A DNA stretch of 64,000 nucleotides from CAZSNH01 sp052388455. GTDB lineage: Bacteria; Pseudomonadota; Alphaproteobacteria; Rhizobiales; Hyphomicrobiaceae. Of this stretch, positions 44,241 through 53,712 are shown piece by piece (position 1 is the first letter of the stretch; every line of letters begins with the position of its first letter). The notes under the pieces are model-generated. The model saw only the letters and a program-made list of their open reading frames with translations. It ran no database searches and was not told the origin of the DNA. The translations under genes and the position numbers were made by a program. Location: assembly GCA_052388455.1 (NCBI GenBank), contig JBQTIA010000092.1, positions 11,558-75,557 on the forward strand, given 5' to 3'.

Positions 44241-45045
44241 GCTACAGTCGGATATCCTGCGGTTGATTGCTGCCAATCGTGACCCCGAAAGTTTCGTGGC
44301 CGGCGGCGTGCCCATCAACCGGTCTGGTCCACGTTATTCCGAAGATCTCGACATCTTTCACCATCGCGAGGACAGGGTCGCGCAAGCCGCTCTTGGCGAT
44401 GCAAGGATACTTGCCGAAGCGGGTTACGAAGTTGTCTGGCTTCGTCAGCAACCTGCGACCTACGGAGCCACGATCCGACACGGCAGCGATGCCACGAAGC
44501 TTGAGTGGGTGGCCGACAGCGATTACCGCTTTTTTCCCGTCATCAAGGACGAGCAGTTCGGCTACGTGCTGCATGTCGTCGATCTCGCCATCAACAAGGC
44601 CATGGCCGCAGCCTCTCGCCGTGAGGCAAGAGATATCGTTGACCTTTTGACGCTGCATGACCGGGTTCTGCCGATCGGAGCATTGGTATGGGCGGCGGCT
44701 GAGGTTGCGCCCGGCTATACGCCCGAAGGACTGATTGCAGAGATCAGACGCAATGCCCGCTATCCTGCCGACGAGCTTCGCCAGCTCGCAGCCGACCCGC
44801 CGGTTGAACCCGATGCCGTCATGCGTCGTCTGCGCGCCGCGCTGGACGAGGCAGAACAGTTTGTCTCCGGCATGCCGAGCGACAAGGCAGGTCTTCTGTT
44901 CCTGCGTTCCGGGAGGCCCATACAGCCAGACCCGTCCAAACTCGACGCCTACACGTCCCACGGCCCCAGCCGGCGCGGACACTGGCCCTCAAGTCCAGAC
45001 ATCACGGCCGCCATGCTCGCGCACCTGCAAAAGGCGCAGATGTAA
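44227..45045 (+). CDS. AbiEii/nucleotidyltransferase-like protein
   Basis: 272 residues from a GTG. The segment VAGGVPINRSGPRYSEDLDI near residue 25-45 is the nucleotidyltransferase motif (GG, then R-x-S-x-D-L-D-I) of the AbiEii / type IV toxin family, which acts by adding nucleotides to tRNA or GTP binding. Further on are HVVDLAINKAMAAASRREAR and DIVDLLTLHDRVLPIGALVW, as in the family. The partner gene upstream is not a usual AbiEi antitoxin. The position next to tRNA-Arg suggests mobile origin. Toxicity is inferred. Confidence 0.72.
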   Translation: MPISKLQSDILRLIAANRDPESFVAGGVPINRSGPRYSEDLDIFHHREDRVAQAALGDARILAEAGYEVVWLRQQPATYGATIRHGSDATKLEWVADSDYRFFPVIKDEQFGYVLHVVDLAINKAMAAASRREARDIVDLLTLHDRVLPIGALVWAAAEVAPGYTPEGLIAEIRRNARYPADELRQLAADPPVEPDAVMRRLRAALDEAEQFVSGMPSDKAGLLFLRSGRPIQPDPSKLDAYTSHGPSRRGHWPSSPDITAAMLAHLQKAQM

Positions 45046-45274
45046 TCCGGGTGTACTGCCCTCGCAGCATTTTTGTGTGCTGCGGCAGGGCAAGCTGCCT
45101 GACGATTGGGCAATGTGATGCCGCAGGGCCACGCGCGCCCAATGCCGCCGACAGCCGACCGAAAAAGGGTTCGTGCGCTGGCGGGTCTGCCGGAAGGTTT
45201 GGCCACGAATCGGAGCCGCACGGATTTCAACCCGCGCCCAAGCGGGCACCGGCGCCGCCCTGGAGACCGTTGCA

Positions 45275-46654
45275 ATGACCACCGAAGTGCTCCTCGCCCA
45301 CGTTCCAAATTCTTCGCGCTCGGCCATCCGACACCCGGCGATGCGACAAATGTCGGGACTTGCCGTGATGCTGGCGCCATGGCTCGCCGCCATCCCGGCC
45401 GCGCCGGACCGGGCGCTGGCGGCCGACCTCGGAGGATCGTGCTGCGGCGATCTGGAAGAACGCATCGCCGAGCTGGAGGCGACCACGGCGCGAAAGGGCA
45501 ATCGCAAGGTGACACTCGTAGTCTCGGGCTATGTCTCCAAGGAAATCACCGTGTGGGACGACGGCGGCGAGCGGAACGCCTACATCCACGACCTCGGACC
45601 AACGCAGACCTCGCATTTCAAACTCAACGGGCAGGCGACCATCGCGCCCGGGTTCACCGCCGGCTATCTGCTGCGCATCCAGAGCCTGAGCGGCGATCCG
45701 TTCGGCCGCGAGGGCACCCGCGCCATGAGCCAGTTCAGCGACGGACTGGACCGCGGCTTCAACGTACAGATGTCCTACTGGTACCTGCAGAGCAAAGAGC
45801 TCGGGAAAATCAGCGTCGGCAAGCAGGCCAACGCCGCCAAGAGCGCGGCGATGTTCACCGACCAGTCGGGCACGCAGATCTTCGACAACTCGACGTTCCT
45901 GAGCGGCTTTCCGCAGTTCGTCATCCGCAGCCGCGGCGATCTCACTCCGGCCGGGCTGACCTGGGGCCAGCTCGCCTTCTGCTACACGCAGGCCGTGCCG
46001 CTCGGCGGCGACTGCAACGGCATCGTGATGGAGGCCGTGCGCTATGATTCCCCTGTGTTCGCCGGCTTCTCGCTTGCGGCAAGCTGGGGCGAGGACGACC
46101 ACTGGGAAGCGGCCGTGCGCTATGCCGGCGAGCTGGCGGGCTTCAAGGTTCTGGCCGGTGCCGGGTACGCCGAGACGACGGACGAAAATGCGACCGGACC
46201 GACGATTTCAGCCGACGTCGATTCACAGGTCTTTCAGGCCGGCTTCTACGTTCAGCATCTCGCGACGGGCTTGTTCCTGCACACCGCCTATGGCCAGGAA
46301 GACAACAACGAAACGCTGCTGCTCAACGGCCGGACCACCAAGGACGGCGAGCACTGGTATGTGAAGGCCGGTCTGCGCCGCAAGCTCATGCCGCTCGGCG
46401 CCACCATCGTCTACGGCACCTATGCCGAATACGACGATCAACTCGGCCCGGCGGCGCTCGCGCTCGGAGCCGAAAGCAGCACGCTGACCCGGTTCGGCGG
46501 CGGCCTTGCGCAGGAAATCGACGCGGCGGCGATGACGGTCTATCTCAAGGTCCAGCACACCGAGGCGGACATCGCCGGCGCCGCACTGCCGCCGGCGGTC
46601 AGTGATCTCGAGGACGCCGACTTCGTCAGCTTCGGCGGCATGATCAGCTTCTGA
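45275..46654 (+). CDS. Outer-membrane porin (Omp2/Porin_2 type)
   Basis: 459 residues. A long N-region leads to a signal peptide (about 30-50, ending RALAADLGG); a later ATG at 45341 would give a shorter version of the same peptide, but GGAGA before 45275 favours that start. The mature part opens with CCGDLEERIAELEATTARKG and VTLVVSGYVSKEITVWDDG, standard for the 16-strand porins of rhizobia and Brucella (a coiled-coil head is lacking here). It ends FVSFGGMISF with the C-terminal aromatic needed for Bam recognition. Convergent with trxB, 22 bases away. Confidence 0.88.
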   Translation: MTTEVLLAHVPNSSRSAIRHPAMRQMSGLAVMLAPWLAAIPAAPDRALAADLGGSCCGDLEERIAELEATTARKGNRKVTLVVSGYVSKEITVWDDGGERNAYIHDLGPTQTSHFKLNGQATIAPGFTAGYLLRIQSLSGDPFGREGTRAMSQFSDGLDRGFNVQMSYWYLQSKELGKISVGKQANAAKSAAMFTDQSGTQIFDNSTFLSGFPQFVIRSRGDLTPAGLTWGQLAFCYTQAVPLGGDCNGIVMEAVRYDSPVFAGFSLAASWGEDDHWEAAVRYAGELAGFKVLAGAGYAETTDENATGPTISADVDSQVFQAGFYVQHLATGLFLHTAYGQEDNNETLLLNGRTTKDGEHWYVKAGLRRKLMPLGATIVYGTYAEYDDQLGPAALALGAESSTLTRFGGGLAQEIDAAAMTVYLKVQHTEADIAGAALPPAVSDLEDADFVSFGGMISF

Positions 46655-46676
46655 AACGGCCGAGTGGTACGTCGTC

Positions 46677-47642
46677 CTACTCGGCCGCAACCGCGTGCGC
46701 GGCGTGGCCGGCGAGGAATTTTTCGGCTTCCAGCGCCGCCATGCAGCCCATGCCCGCCGCCGTGACGGCCTGCCGGAACACGTCGTCCTTCACGTCGCCG
46801 GCGGCGAACACGCCGGGGACCGAGGTCGCCGTGCTGTCGGGCGCGGTGATCAGATAGCCCGACGGCTTCATGTCGAGCTGGCCCTTGAACAGCTCCGTGG
46901 CCGGTGCGTGTCCGATAGCGACGAACACGCCGTCGGCGGCGCACTCGGTGATCTTGCCGGTCTTGACGTTTTTCAGCCTCACGCCGGAGACGGACTTCGG
47001 ATCCGACGAGCCGACGATCTCCTCGATGGCCGAATCCCAGACGACCTCGATCTTCGGATTCTTGAAAAGCCGATCCTGCATGATGCGCTCGGCGCGGAAG
47101 TGATCGCGCCGGTGCACAACCGTCACCCGCTTCGCGAAGTTGGTGAGGAAGATCGCTTCCTCGACCGCGGTGTTGCCGCCGCCGACCACGATCACCTCCT
47201 TGCCCTTGTAGAAGAAGCCGTCGCAGGTGGCGCAGGCCGACACGCCGAAACCTTTGAAGGCGTCCTCCGAAGCCAGCCCGAGCCAGCGCGCCTGGGCGCC
47301 TGTGCAGATGATCAGCGCATCGCAGGTGAAGGCGTCACCCGAATCGGCCTCCAGCCGGAAGGGGCGCGACTTGAGATCGACTTTGGAGATGTGATCGAAG
47401 ACGAGTTCGGTGCCGACGTGCTCCGCCTGCGCCTTCATCTGCTCCATGAGCCAGGGGCCCTGGATCACGTCGGCGAAGCCGGGATAGTTCTCGACGTCGG
47501 TGGTGATGGTGAGCTGCCCGCCCGGCTGGATGCCCTGGATCAAGAGGGGTTTCAGCATCGCGCGGGCGGCGTAGATCGCGGCGGTGTATCCGGCCGGGCC
47601 GGACCCGAGGATGATGACTTTGGCGTGTCGCGGCTTGCTCAT
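46677..47642 (-). CDS. trxB: Thioredoxin-disulfide reductase
   Basis: 321 residues. It passes electrons from NADPH through FAD and the redox pair C137/C140 (SACATCDGFF) to thioredoxin. FAD motif LGSGPAGYTAAIYAARA at 12-28, the NADPH motif VVGGGNTAVEEAIFLT, and FVAIGHAPATELFKG and GVFAAGDVKDDVFRQAVTAA near the end are all present. The ATG at 47642 begins MSKPRHAKVI. Single gene, convergent with the porin. Confidence 0.95.
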   Translation of the reverse strand: MSKPRHAKVIILGSGPAGYTAAIYAARAMLKPLLIQGIQPGGQLTITTDVENYPGFADVIQGPWLMEQMKAQAEHVGTELVFDHISKVDLKSRPFRLEADSGDAFTCDALIICTGAQARWLGLASEDAFKGFGVSACATCDGFFYKGKEVIVVGGGNTAVEEAIFLTNFAKRVTVVHRRDHFRAERIMQDRLFKNPKIEVVWDSAIEEIVGSSDPKSVSGVRLKNVKTGKITECAADGVFVAIGHAPATELFKGQLDMKPSGYLITAPDSTATSVPGVFAAGDVKDDVFRQAVTAAGMGCMAALEAEKFLAGHAAHAVAAE

Positions 47643-47885
47643 GATGTGTCCTTGATCCCGGTGCGCATCGCGGCACGGACGTGCCGCCTCCACGATGCCT
47701 CATCAATGCTGGTGCTTCATGTAGTGCGGGTGCCGCGTCTCGTCCATTTGCCGAATGGCGCGACGGCCACCTCGCCGCACCCGCGCTTCGATGCCGGGCC
47801 TGCGACAATCGAAAGCCGATGGTCCAAGTCGTTATCGCGCCAACCGGAATGGAGTTTCAGTTCGAGCGGCCGGCTTATCCACCGA

Positions 47886-48581
47886 TCAGAAGTCGAGATT
47901 GGCGTAGGCGGCGGGCGGCGACAGGCCCGGCATCCGGTCCGCCAGGATGCCGCGGAACGAGGGCCGCGACTTCAGCTTCGCGTACCAGGCTTTGGCCGCC
48001 GGATGCTCGGCCCAGGGGATGTCTCCGAAATAGTCGATCGTCGAGAGGTGCGCAGCGGCCGCGAGATCGGCGAAGCTCATCTCGTCGCCGGCCAGCCAGC
48101 GGCGCTGGTCCGCGAGATAGCCGATGTAGCTCAAGTGATAGCGGAGGTTGGCGTTGATCGCCCGCAGCACTTCCCGGTCGGGCGTATGACCCGAGGCGGG
48201 CGTCTTGCGGCCGTAGACTTTTTCGTACAACAGCTCTCGCGTGACCTCGCGATAGAGCTTGCCGTTGAACCAGTCGACGAGGCGGCGGACCTCGGCTCGG
48301 ACCTCGCGGCTGCCCGGAAAGAGCGGCGCTGGCCGGCCGTCGCGCGGGTGGGATTTCACCTCCTCGGCCAGATATTCGGAAATGGCATAAACGCCGCAGA
48401 GCACCGGGCCGCGCGTAATCTGCAGCACAGGCAACTCTCCGGCAGGATTGACGGCGAGGAAGCTGTGCTTCAGATCCCAGGGCTGCTCCTCCACAGCCTC
48501 GGCTTCGAGCGCAAGCTCAGCCATCGCCGCGCGAACGGAGCGCGACAGGGGGCAGAGCCGGAAATGGATCAGGCGGTGCAT
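47886..48581 (-). CDS. Glutathione S-transferase family protein
   Basis: 231 residues. An N-terminal thioredoxin-like domain (FRLCPLSRSVRAAMAELALE, then NPAGELPVLQI with cis-Pro) and a helical C-terminal domain (DEMSFADLAAAAHLSTIDYF, the N-capping S/D motif) define a GST. The C-P-L-S-R-S start replaces the usual S-x-x-S and could be a cysteine-type active site (C10), as in Omega or Beta GSTs. Substrate unknown. The 243 bases before trxB contain nothing recognisable. Confidence 0.85.
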   Translation of the reverse strand: MHRLIHFRLCPLSRSVRAAMAELALEAEAVEEQPWDLKHSFLAVNPAGELPVLQITRGPVLCGVYAISEYLAEEVKSHPRDGRPAPLFPGSREVRAEVRRLVDWFNGKLYREVTRELLYEKVYGRKTPASGHTPDREVLRAINANLRYHLSYIGYLADQRRWLAGDEMSFADLAAAAHLSTIDYFGDIPWAEHPAAKAWYAKLKSRPSFRGILADRMPGLSPPAAYANLDF

Positions 48582-48764
48582 GGCAGGGCGTGCCGGTCGA
48601 CGATGCTGCGGCAGCCGGGAACGGCGACCGCGAGCATTCAAAGATGGTAATGATTCGCCGCTAGCGTGCGCTCGACGGCGGGGGCAGGCAACACAAAACA
48701 GCCCCTCAACCGATTACCGTTCCGCGCAGGTCCGGTTTCCGATCAATAGCTGGAGACGTCGCCG

Positions 48765-49586
48765 ATGCCGCTGTGGCAGGTCGTGCTGCTGGGTCTCATC
48801 GAGGGCCTGACCGAATTCATTCCCGTGTCCTCGACCGGACATATCCTGCTCGCCGGCCATTTTCTCGGTTTCTGCTCACCGGGGCACGCCTTCGAAATCC
48901 TGATCCAGTCGGGCGCCATCCTCGCCATCCTCAGTGTCTATTTCGGGCGCCTCATGCACATGGCGCTGTCCCTGCCGTCCGATCCCGGCACGCGCCGCTT
49001 CGTCCTCGGCGTGCTGCTCGCCTTCCTGCCGGCGGCCCTCATCGGCGCGGCTTTCAGCTCGGTCATCGACGCGATGCTGGAAACGCCGCTGATCGTCTGC
49101 GTCACTCTCATTCTCGGCGGCGCCGTCCTGCTCTACGTCGACCGACTGAACCTGCAGCCGCGCTACACGGAGGTTACCCAGATCCCGCCGCTGCTGGCGC
49201 TGAAGATCGGGCTTTGCCAGTGTCTCGCCATGATCCCCGGCGTCTCGCGCTCGGGGGCGACCATCGTCGGCGCCATGCTGATGGGAACCGACAAGCGGAC
49301 GGCGGCCGAGTTTTCGTTCTTCCTCGCCATGCCGACGATGGCCGGCGCTTTCGCATTCAAGCTGATCTCGAACTGGAGCGACCTCTCGACCGATAATCTC
49401 GCGTCGATCGCCATCGGCTTCCTGGTCGCCTTCATCGCCGGCGCCGTGGTCGTGCGCTACCTGCTCGACTACGTCAGCCGCCGCGGCTTCGCACTGTTCG
49501 GATGGTGGCGGATCGCCGTCGGAACGATTGCGCTCATCGCCCTCCTGGTCCTCGGTACGGACAACGGCTGCCCGGCTTCGACCTGA
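48765..49586 (+). CDS. uppP: Undecaprenyl-diphosphatase (UppP/BacA)
   Basis: 273 residues, eight membrane segments. It recycles undecaprenyl diphosphate to the monophosphate lipid carrier for peptidoglycan synthesis. The family signatures LLGLIEGLTEFIPVSSTGH (8-26) and the PGVSRSGATI loop (about 164-173) carry the catalytic Glu, Ser, Arg and His residues. GAGACG stands ahead of the ATG. Single gene between GST and ptsN. Confidence 0.94.
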   Translation: MPLWQVVLLGLIEGLTEFIPVSSTGHILLAGHFLGFCSPGHAFEILIQSGAILAILSVYFGRLMHMALSLPSDPGTRRFVLGVLLAFLPAALIGAAFSSVIDAMLETPLIVCVTLILGGAVLLYVDRLNLQPRYTEVTQIPPLLALKIGLCQCLAMIPGVSRSGATIVGAMLMGTDKRTAAEFSFFLAMPTMAGAFAFKLISNWSDLSTDNLASIAIGFLVAFIAGAVVVRYLLDYVSRRGFALFGWWRIAVGTIALIALLVLGTDNGCPAST

Positions 49587-49626
49587 GGACAGCCGGACAC
49601 CGGCAGGCAAGCTCCCGAACCCCGCG

Positions 49627-50091
49627 TCAGGCCGCGTGCGAAGCGGCCGGTGTGGCCAGGACGGCCTTCAGCCCCATCACGTCGTCGGCCGAGCGGAGCC
49701 GTTCCAGCGTCGCCGGATCGCGCACCAGCCGCGAGATGCGGGCCAGGGCTTTCAGGTGATCGCCGCTCGCGTGCTCGGGGGCGAGCAGAAGGAACATCAG
49801 GTCGACAGGCTCGCCGTCGTGGCTGTCGAAGGGGATCGGCTCGGCCAGACGCGCGAACAGGCAGACGATGGATTTCATCTGCTTGAACTTGACGTGCGGG
49901 ATGGCGATGCCACGGCCCAGCCCCGTCGACCCGAGACGCTCACGCTGCAGCAGCGTATCGAACACCTGCCTCGATTCGAGGCCCGTGATGTCGGCGGCGC
50001 GGGTCGCAAGCTCCTGCAGAGCCTGCTTCTTGCATGTGACCTTGAGCGAGGGAATGATCCCTCCCGGGGCCAACAAGTCTCCCAAATCCAT
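49627..50091 (-). CDS. ptsN: PTS IIA-like nitrogen regulatory protein PtsN
   Basis: 154 residues, a PTS EIIA-type domain. It is phosphorylated by EI-Ntr and NPr on H66 (GRGIAIPHVKFK) and regulates nitrogen, potassium and carbon responses. The ATG at 50091 begins MDLGDLLAPGGIIP; a GTG five codons upstream is possible. It is the last gene of the lptC/A-lptB-rpoN-hpf-ptsN group on the minus strand, in the conserved order. Confidence 0.92.
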   Translation of the reverse strand: MDLGDLLAPGGIIPSLKVTCKKQALQELATRAADITGLESRQVFDTLLQRERLGSTGLGRGIAIPHVKFKQMKSIVCLFARLAEPIPFDSHDGEPVDLMFLLLAPEHASGDHLKALARISRLVRDPATLERLRSADDVMGLKAVLATPAASHAA

Positions 50092-50175
50092 TGATCTCAG
50101 TCCCACCCGGTTCTGACGTATGCCTGATGCGGATGCACCAAGCGTGCCGCATGAACGCGCTAGGCCCTCAACACT

Positions 50176-50799
50176 CTATTTTCGAACGTATGCGGCACCA
50201 TTCATCGGTGGCGCCGCGCCCCCCGGCCTCGGATCGATCCAGCCGACATGTCCGTCCGGCCGTCGATATACAATGTTCAACCCACCATGCGCCGCATTTT
50301 TGAAGACGAGGAACGCCGCGTTTGCCATGTCGAGTTGCATCACCGCCTCACTGACAGGCAACTCGGGTATTCCCCGCTCCGACTCGGCGACGATCACCGG
50401 TTCATGATCGCCAGCCGACTCGTCTTCGCTGTCGGCCCGCACGGTATAGTCCCGCGCCGGCATGTCATTCAAGGACGGATTGCGGCCGCTGTGGTGGCTT
50501 TTCAACCGCCGCTTGTGACGTCGTACACGCTTTTCCAGATGCTCGACCGCGGCATCGACGCTGGCATAGGCGTCCCCGGCATCGCCACTCGCCTCGAGCA
50601 CAAGCCCGCTGCGCAACCGGATCGAGCAGTCGGTGCGAAACAGGCTGCGCTCTTTTTCGAGGCGAATATGGCCCGAGAAGTCGGACCCGAGGTATTTGGC
50701 GAGGGAACCGGCGAGCTTGTCGGTCACGTAGCTTTTGTAGGCTTCGCCCGGCTCGACGTTTTTTCCAGTAATCTGAATGCTGTTCATCTGAGTCGTCAT
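50176..50799 (-). CDS. hpf: Ribosome hibernation promoting factor, long form
   Basis: 207 residues. The N-terminal S30AE domain (about 1-105, IQITGKNVEPGEAYKSYVTD, KYLGSDFSGHIRLEKE, YASVDAAVEHLEKRVRRHKR) binds the 30S decoding site, and the C-terminal domain (about 150-205, PELPVSEAVMQLDMANAAFL and NIVYRRPDGHVGWIDPRP) dimerises to pair two 70S ribosomes in stationary phase. Two in-frame ATGs lie at the start; I use 50799. It is between rpoN and ptsN, the conserved place for hpf. Confidence 0.94.
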   Translation of the reverse strand: MTTQMNSIQITGKNVEPGEAYKSYVTDKLAGSLAKYLGSDFSGHIRLEKERSLFRTDCSIRLRSGLVLEASGDAGDAYASVDAAVEHLEKRVRRHKRRLKSHHSGRNPSLNDMPARDYTVRADSEDESAGDHEPVIVAESERGIPELPVSEAVMQLDMANAAFLVFKNAAHGGLNIVYRRPDGHVGWIDPRPGGAAPPMNGAAYVRK

Positions 50800-51073
50800 G
50801 TCGCCATCCGATGAAACCGGCACCTGTCGTCGAAGGCTTTGGTGCCGAGGGCTGTTGAGAAGGGATGGGGTCGATGGACGTTCGCCGCTGAAGGCTGCGT
50901 ACAGCCGGAACGGAAAACACCAAAAATATCAACGCTTTATTTTTGTGGCGGCATGTCGGATCCCTAACAGAGAGGGTAATGAGCCATCCTGGGCATGTCA
51001 ATCGGCCGGGCCTGCCTGGATATGGGGTCGGTTGCCCGAATTTCCACCTTTCGACGCACCCCGTGTCGCGTCG

Positions 51074-52702
51074 TCAGGCCGGGCGGTCGAGCTGGCCGGC
51101 CATCCGCTTCTCGCGGCGGCGCTGCACCGAGGACGGGATGCGCATCGCCTCGCGGTATTTTGCGACGGTCCTCCGGGCGATGTCGACTCCGTCGGCCTTG
51201 AGCTTTTCCACAATGCGATCGTCGCTCAGCACCTCGCGCGACGATTCTCCGTCGATCATCAGTCGAATGCGGTGGCGCACGGCTTCCGAGGAATGCGCCT
51301 CGCCGTCGGCCGCCGACTGGATGGCCGAGGTGAAGAAGTACTTCAGCTCGAAGATGCCGCGCGGGGTCGCCATGTACTTGTTGGAGGTGACGCGCGAGAC
51401 CGTCGATTCATGCATCGAGATGGCGTCGGCGACGGTCTTGAGATTGAGCGGGCGCAGGTGCTGCACCCCGTGCGTGAAAAACCCGTCCTGCTGGCGCACG
51501 ATCTCTTCGCTCACCCGGAGAATGGTGCGGGCGCGCTGATCGAGGCTCTTCACCAGCCAGTTGGCCGTCTGCAGGCATTCGAGCAGATAGCCCTTGTCCT
51601 TGTCGGATCGGGCCGTTTTCGAAACCAGCGTGTAATAGCTGCGGTTGACCAGAACGCGGGGCAGGTTCTCGCTGTTGAGCTCGACCAGCCAGCTCCCGTC
51701 GGCCGCCGGCCTGACCAGAATGTCGGGCACCACCGTGTGGACCTGCGTGGTGCCGTAGCGCAGGCCCGGTTTCGGATCGAGGCGTTTGATCTCATCGATC
51801 ATCGCCACGAGTTCATCCATGTCGACACCGACCGCCTTGCGCAGCCCGGCGACATTGTGTGCGGCCAGCAGGTGCAGATTGTCGAGCAGCGCGGCGATCT
51901 GCGGATCGTAGCGGTTGCGCTCCTTGAGCTGCAGCGCCAGGCATTCGGCGAGCGTGCGGGCGAACACGCCCGGCGGATCGAGCGATTGCAGCGCGGTCAC
52001 GACCGCATCGATCATCGACCGCGTGGCGCCGAGCTTCTCGGCCATCTGATCGAGATCGGCGTGCAGGTAGCCGGCCTCGTCCACCAGATCGATCAGGTAC
52101 TGACCGATCAGCCGTTCGGCATGACCGCTGAGAGCGAGCGGGAGTTGCTCGGTCAGGTGGTCCTTCAGCGAGCGCTCGCTGGCGACGTAGGATTCAAGAT
52201 TGGTATCGTCGTCGTCGAACGAGGAAGATCGCTGGCGCAGCGTCGCCCAGCCCGCGAGATCGCCGCTCGCGCCAAGCTCGGCCGGCGCCGTATCGGGAAA
52301 CACGTTGCCGAGATCCGTATCGAGCGCAGAGGCCGCATCGCCGCCCGGCTTGGCGAGGTCCAGCCATTCGTCGCCACGCTGGTCATCGGAGCCGTTGAAT
52401 AGGTCGCCGTCACTGTCGCCCTCGGCGCCGCCATCGCGCACGCCGTCGTGACCGTTCTCGGCTGCGCCATTCTCGGCCGACCTGCTGTCAGCCGGACTGC
52501 TGTCGTCGATACCCGAGCTGTCTTTGGCCGCCGCCTCGCCCTGGTCCTCGCGTTCGAGCAGCGGGTTGCGCTCAAGCTCCGCCTCGACGAACTCGACCAG
52601 CTCGAAATTGGAAAGCTGCAGCAGACGGATGGCCTGCTGCAACTGGGGTGTCATCACCAGTTGCTGGCCCTGCCGCAGCTCCAGCTTTGCCGAAAACGCC
52701 AT
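51074..52702 (-). CDS. rpoN: RNA polymerase sigma-54 factor
   Basis: 542 residues. RpoN directs polymerase to -24/-12 promoters and needs an AAA+ activator. The N-terminal glutamine-rich activator region (LRQGQQLVMTPQLQQAIRLL), an acidic linker (about 55-150, many D, S and G), the core-binding and helix-turn-helix parts, and the C-terminal RpoN box ARRTVAKYREAM are present. hpf and ptsN lie downstream and lptB upstream, all on the same strand. Confidence 0.96.
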   Translation of the reverse strand: MAFSAKLELRQGQQLVMTPQLQQAIRLLQLSNFELVEFVEAELERNPLLEREDQGEAAAKDSSGIDDSSPADSRSAENGAAENGHDGVRDGGAEGDSDGDLFNGSDDQRGDEWLDLAKPGGDAASALDTDLGNVFPDTAPAELGASGDLAGWATLRQRSSSFDDDDTNLESYVASERSLKDHLTEQLPLALSGHAERLIGQYLIDLVDEAGYLHADLDQMAEKLGATRSMIDAVVTALQSLDPPGVFARTLAECLALQLKERNRYDPQIAALLDNLHLLAAHNVAGLRKAVGVDMDELVAMIDEIKRLDPKPGLRYGTTQVHTVVPDILVRPAADGSWLVELNSENLPRVLVNRSYYTLVSKTARSDKDKGYLLECLQTANWLVKSLDQRARTILRVSEEIVRQQDGFFTHGVQHLRPLNLKTVADAISMHESTVSRVTSNKYMATPRGIFELKYFFTSAIQSAADGEAHSSEAVRHRIRLMIDGESSREVLSDDRIVEKLKADGVDIARRTVAKYREAMRIPSSVQRRREKRMAGQLDRPA

Positions 52703-52749
52703 TGCTCCAACCTTCTACGCCACCGGCTTCGGGGCGGGGTCAGATATAC

Positions 52750-53655
52750 TCAACGCCCATTAACGAACATATCCCCCAGATAGACCCGGCGTACGTCTTC
52801 GTTGGCTATGATTTCCGCGGGCTTACCCTGTGTCAGAACCTGACCATCGTAGATGATGTAGGCCCGGTCGATGAGGCTCAAAGTCTCGCGGACGTTGTGA
52901 TCGGTGATCAATACACCGATGCCGCGCTCGGTGAGGTGGCGCACGAGCTGCTGGATGTCGCCGACCGCGATGGGATCGATACCCGCGAACGGCTCGTCGA
53001 GCAGCATGAACGACGGCCGGGTGGCGAGCGCCCGGGCGATCTCGCAGCGCCGCCGCTCGCCGCCGGAGAGCGCGATCGAGGGCGACTTCCTCAGCCGCGT
53101 GATGTGAAACTCTTCGAGCAGGCTGTCGAGCTGCTCTTTGCGGCGTTTCGGATGGCGCTCGACCAGTTCGAGAACGGCCATGATGTTCTGTTCGACGGTC
53201 AAGCCACGGAAGATCGAGGCTTCCTGGGGCAGATAGCCGATGCCGAGCCGCGCCCGCCGGTACATTGGCATGCGCGTCACGTCCTGGCCGTCGATGGTGA
53301 TGGTGCCCGCGTCGGCGGGCACGAGGCCCGTGATCATGTAGAACACGGTCGTTTTGCCGGCGCCGTTCGGGCCGAGCAGGCCGACCGATTCCCCGCGTCC
53401 GAGCGCCAGGCTGACGCCTTTGACGACCATGCGGTTTTTATAGGTTTTCTGGACCTGCTGAATGGTCAGCCAGCCTTCGCCTCCGGCCATGTCGGCATAG
53501 TCGTCCCAGCCCGCCGTCCGGTCTGACGCCACCATCGCCCGACCGCCCGTAGCCGGACGTCCGTTGGCCAAGCTCGAACCAACCGAACCAGACCCGCCTG
53601 GGCCGGCTCGGCCGTTGCTGCCGCCGATCAGTTTCGAAAGCGAAGGGAGCTTCAA
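52750..53655 (-). CDS. lptB: LPS export ABC transporter ATP-binding protein LptB
   Basis: 301 residues. LptB drives lipopolysaccharide extraction from the inner membrane with LptF, LptG and LptC. Walker A GPNGAGKTT at 95-103, signature ALSGGERRR, Walker B FMLLDEPFAGIDP and the D-loop are intact. The start codon at 53655 is TTG and adds about 55 Gly/Ser-rich residues not needed for the fold; ATG at 53535 or later could be used instead. It is between the lptC/A gene and rpoN. Confidence 0.93.
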   Translation of the reverse strand: MKLPSLSKLIGGSNGRAGPGGSGSVGSSLANGRPATGGRAMVASDRTAGWDDYADMAGGEGWLTIQQVQKTYKNRMVVKGVSLALGRGESVGLLGPNGAGKTTVFYMITGLVPADAGTITIDGQDVTRMPMYRRARLGIGYLPQEASIFRGLTVEQNIMAVLELVERHPKRRKEQLDSLLEEFHITRLRKSPSIALSGGERRRCEIARALATRPSFMLLDEPFAGIDPIAVGDIQQLVRHLTERGIGVLITDHNVRETLSLIDRAYIIYDGQVLTQGKPAEIIANEDVRRVYLGDMFVNGR

Positions 53656-53712
53656 GGGTTCGTCTCACGCCGCGATGATCCCGGCGCATCGAGCCGGGCG
53701 GGGCGCCTCCTG

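Noticed and set aside
47643..47885. A short gene between trxB and the GST gene
   Set aside because: Open frames overlap the GST start or lack a site and motif; composition is intergenic.
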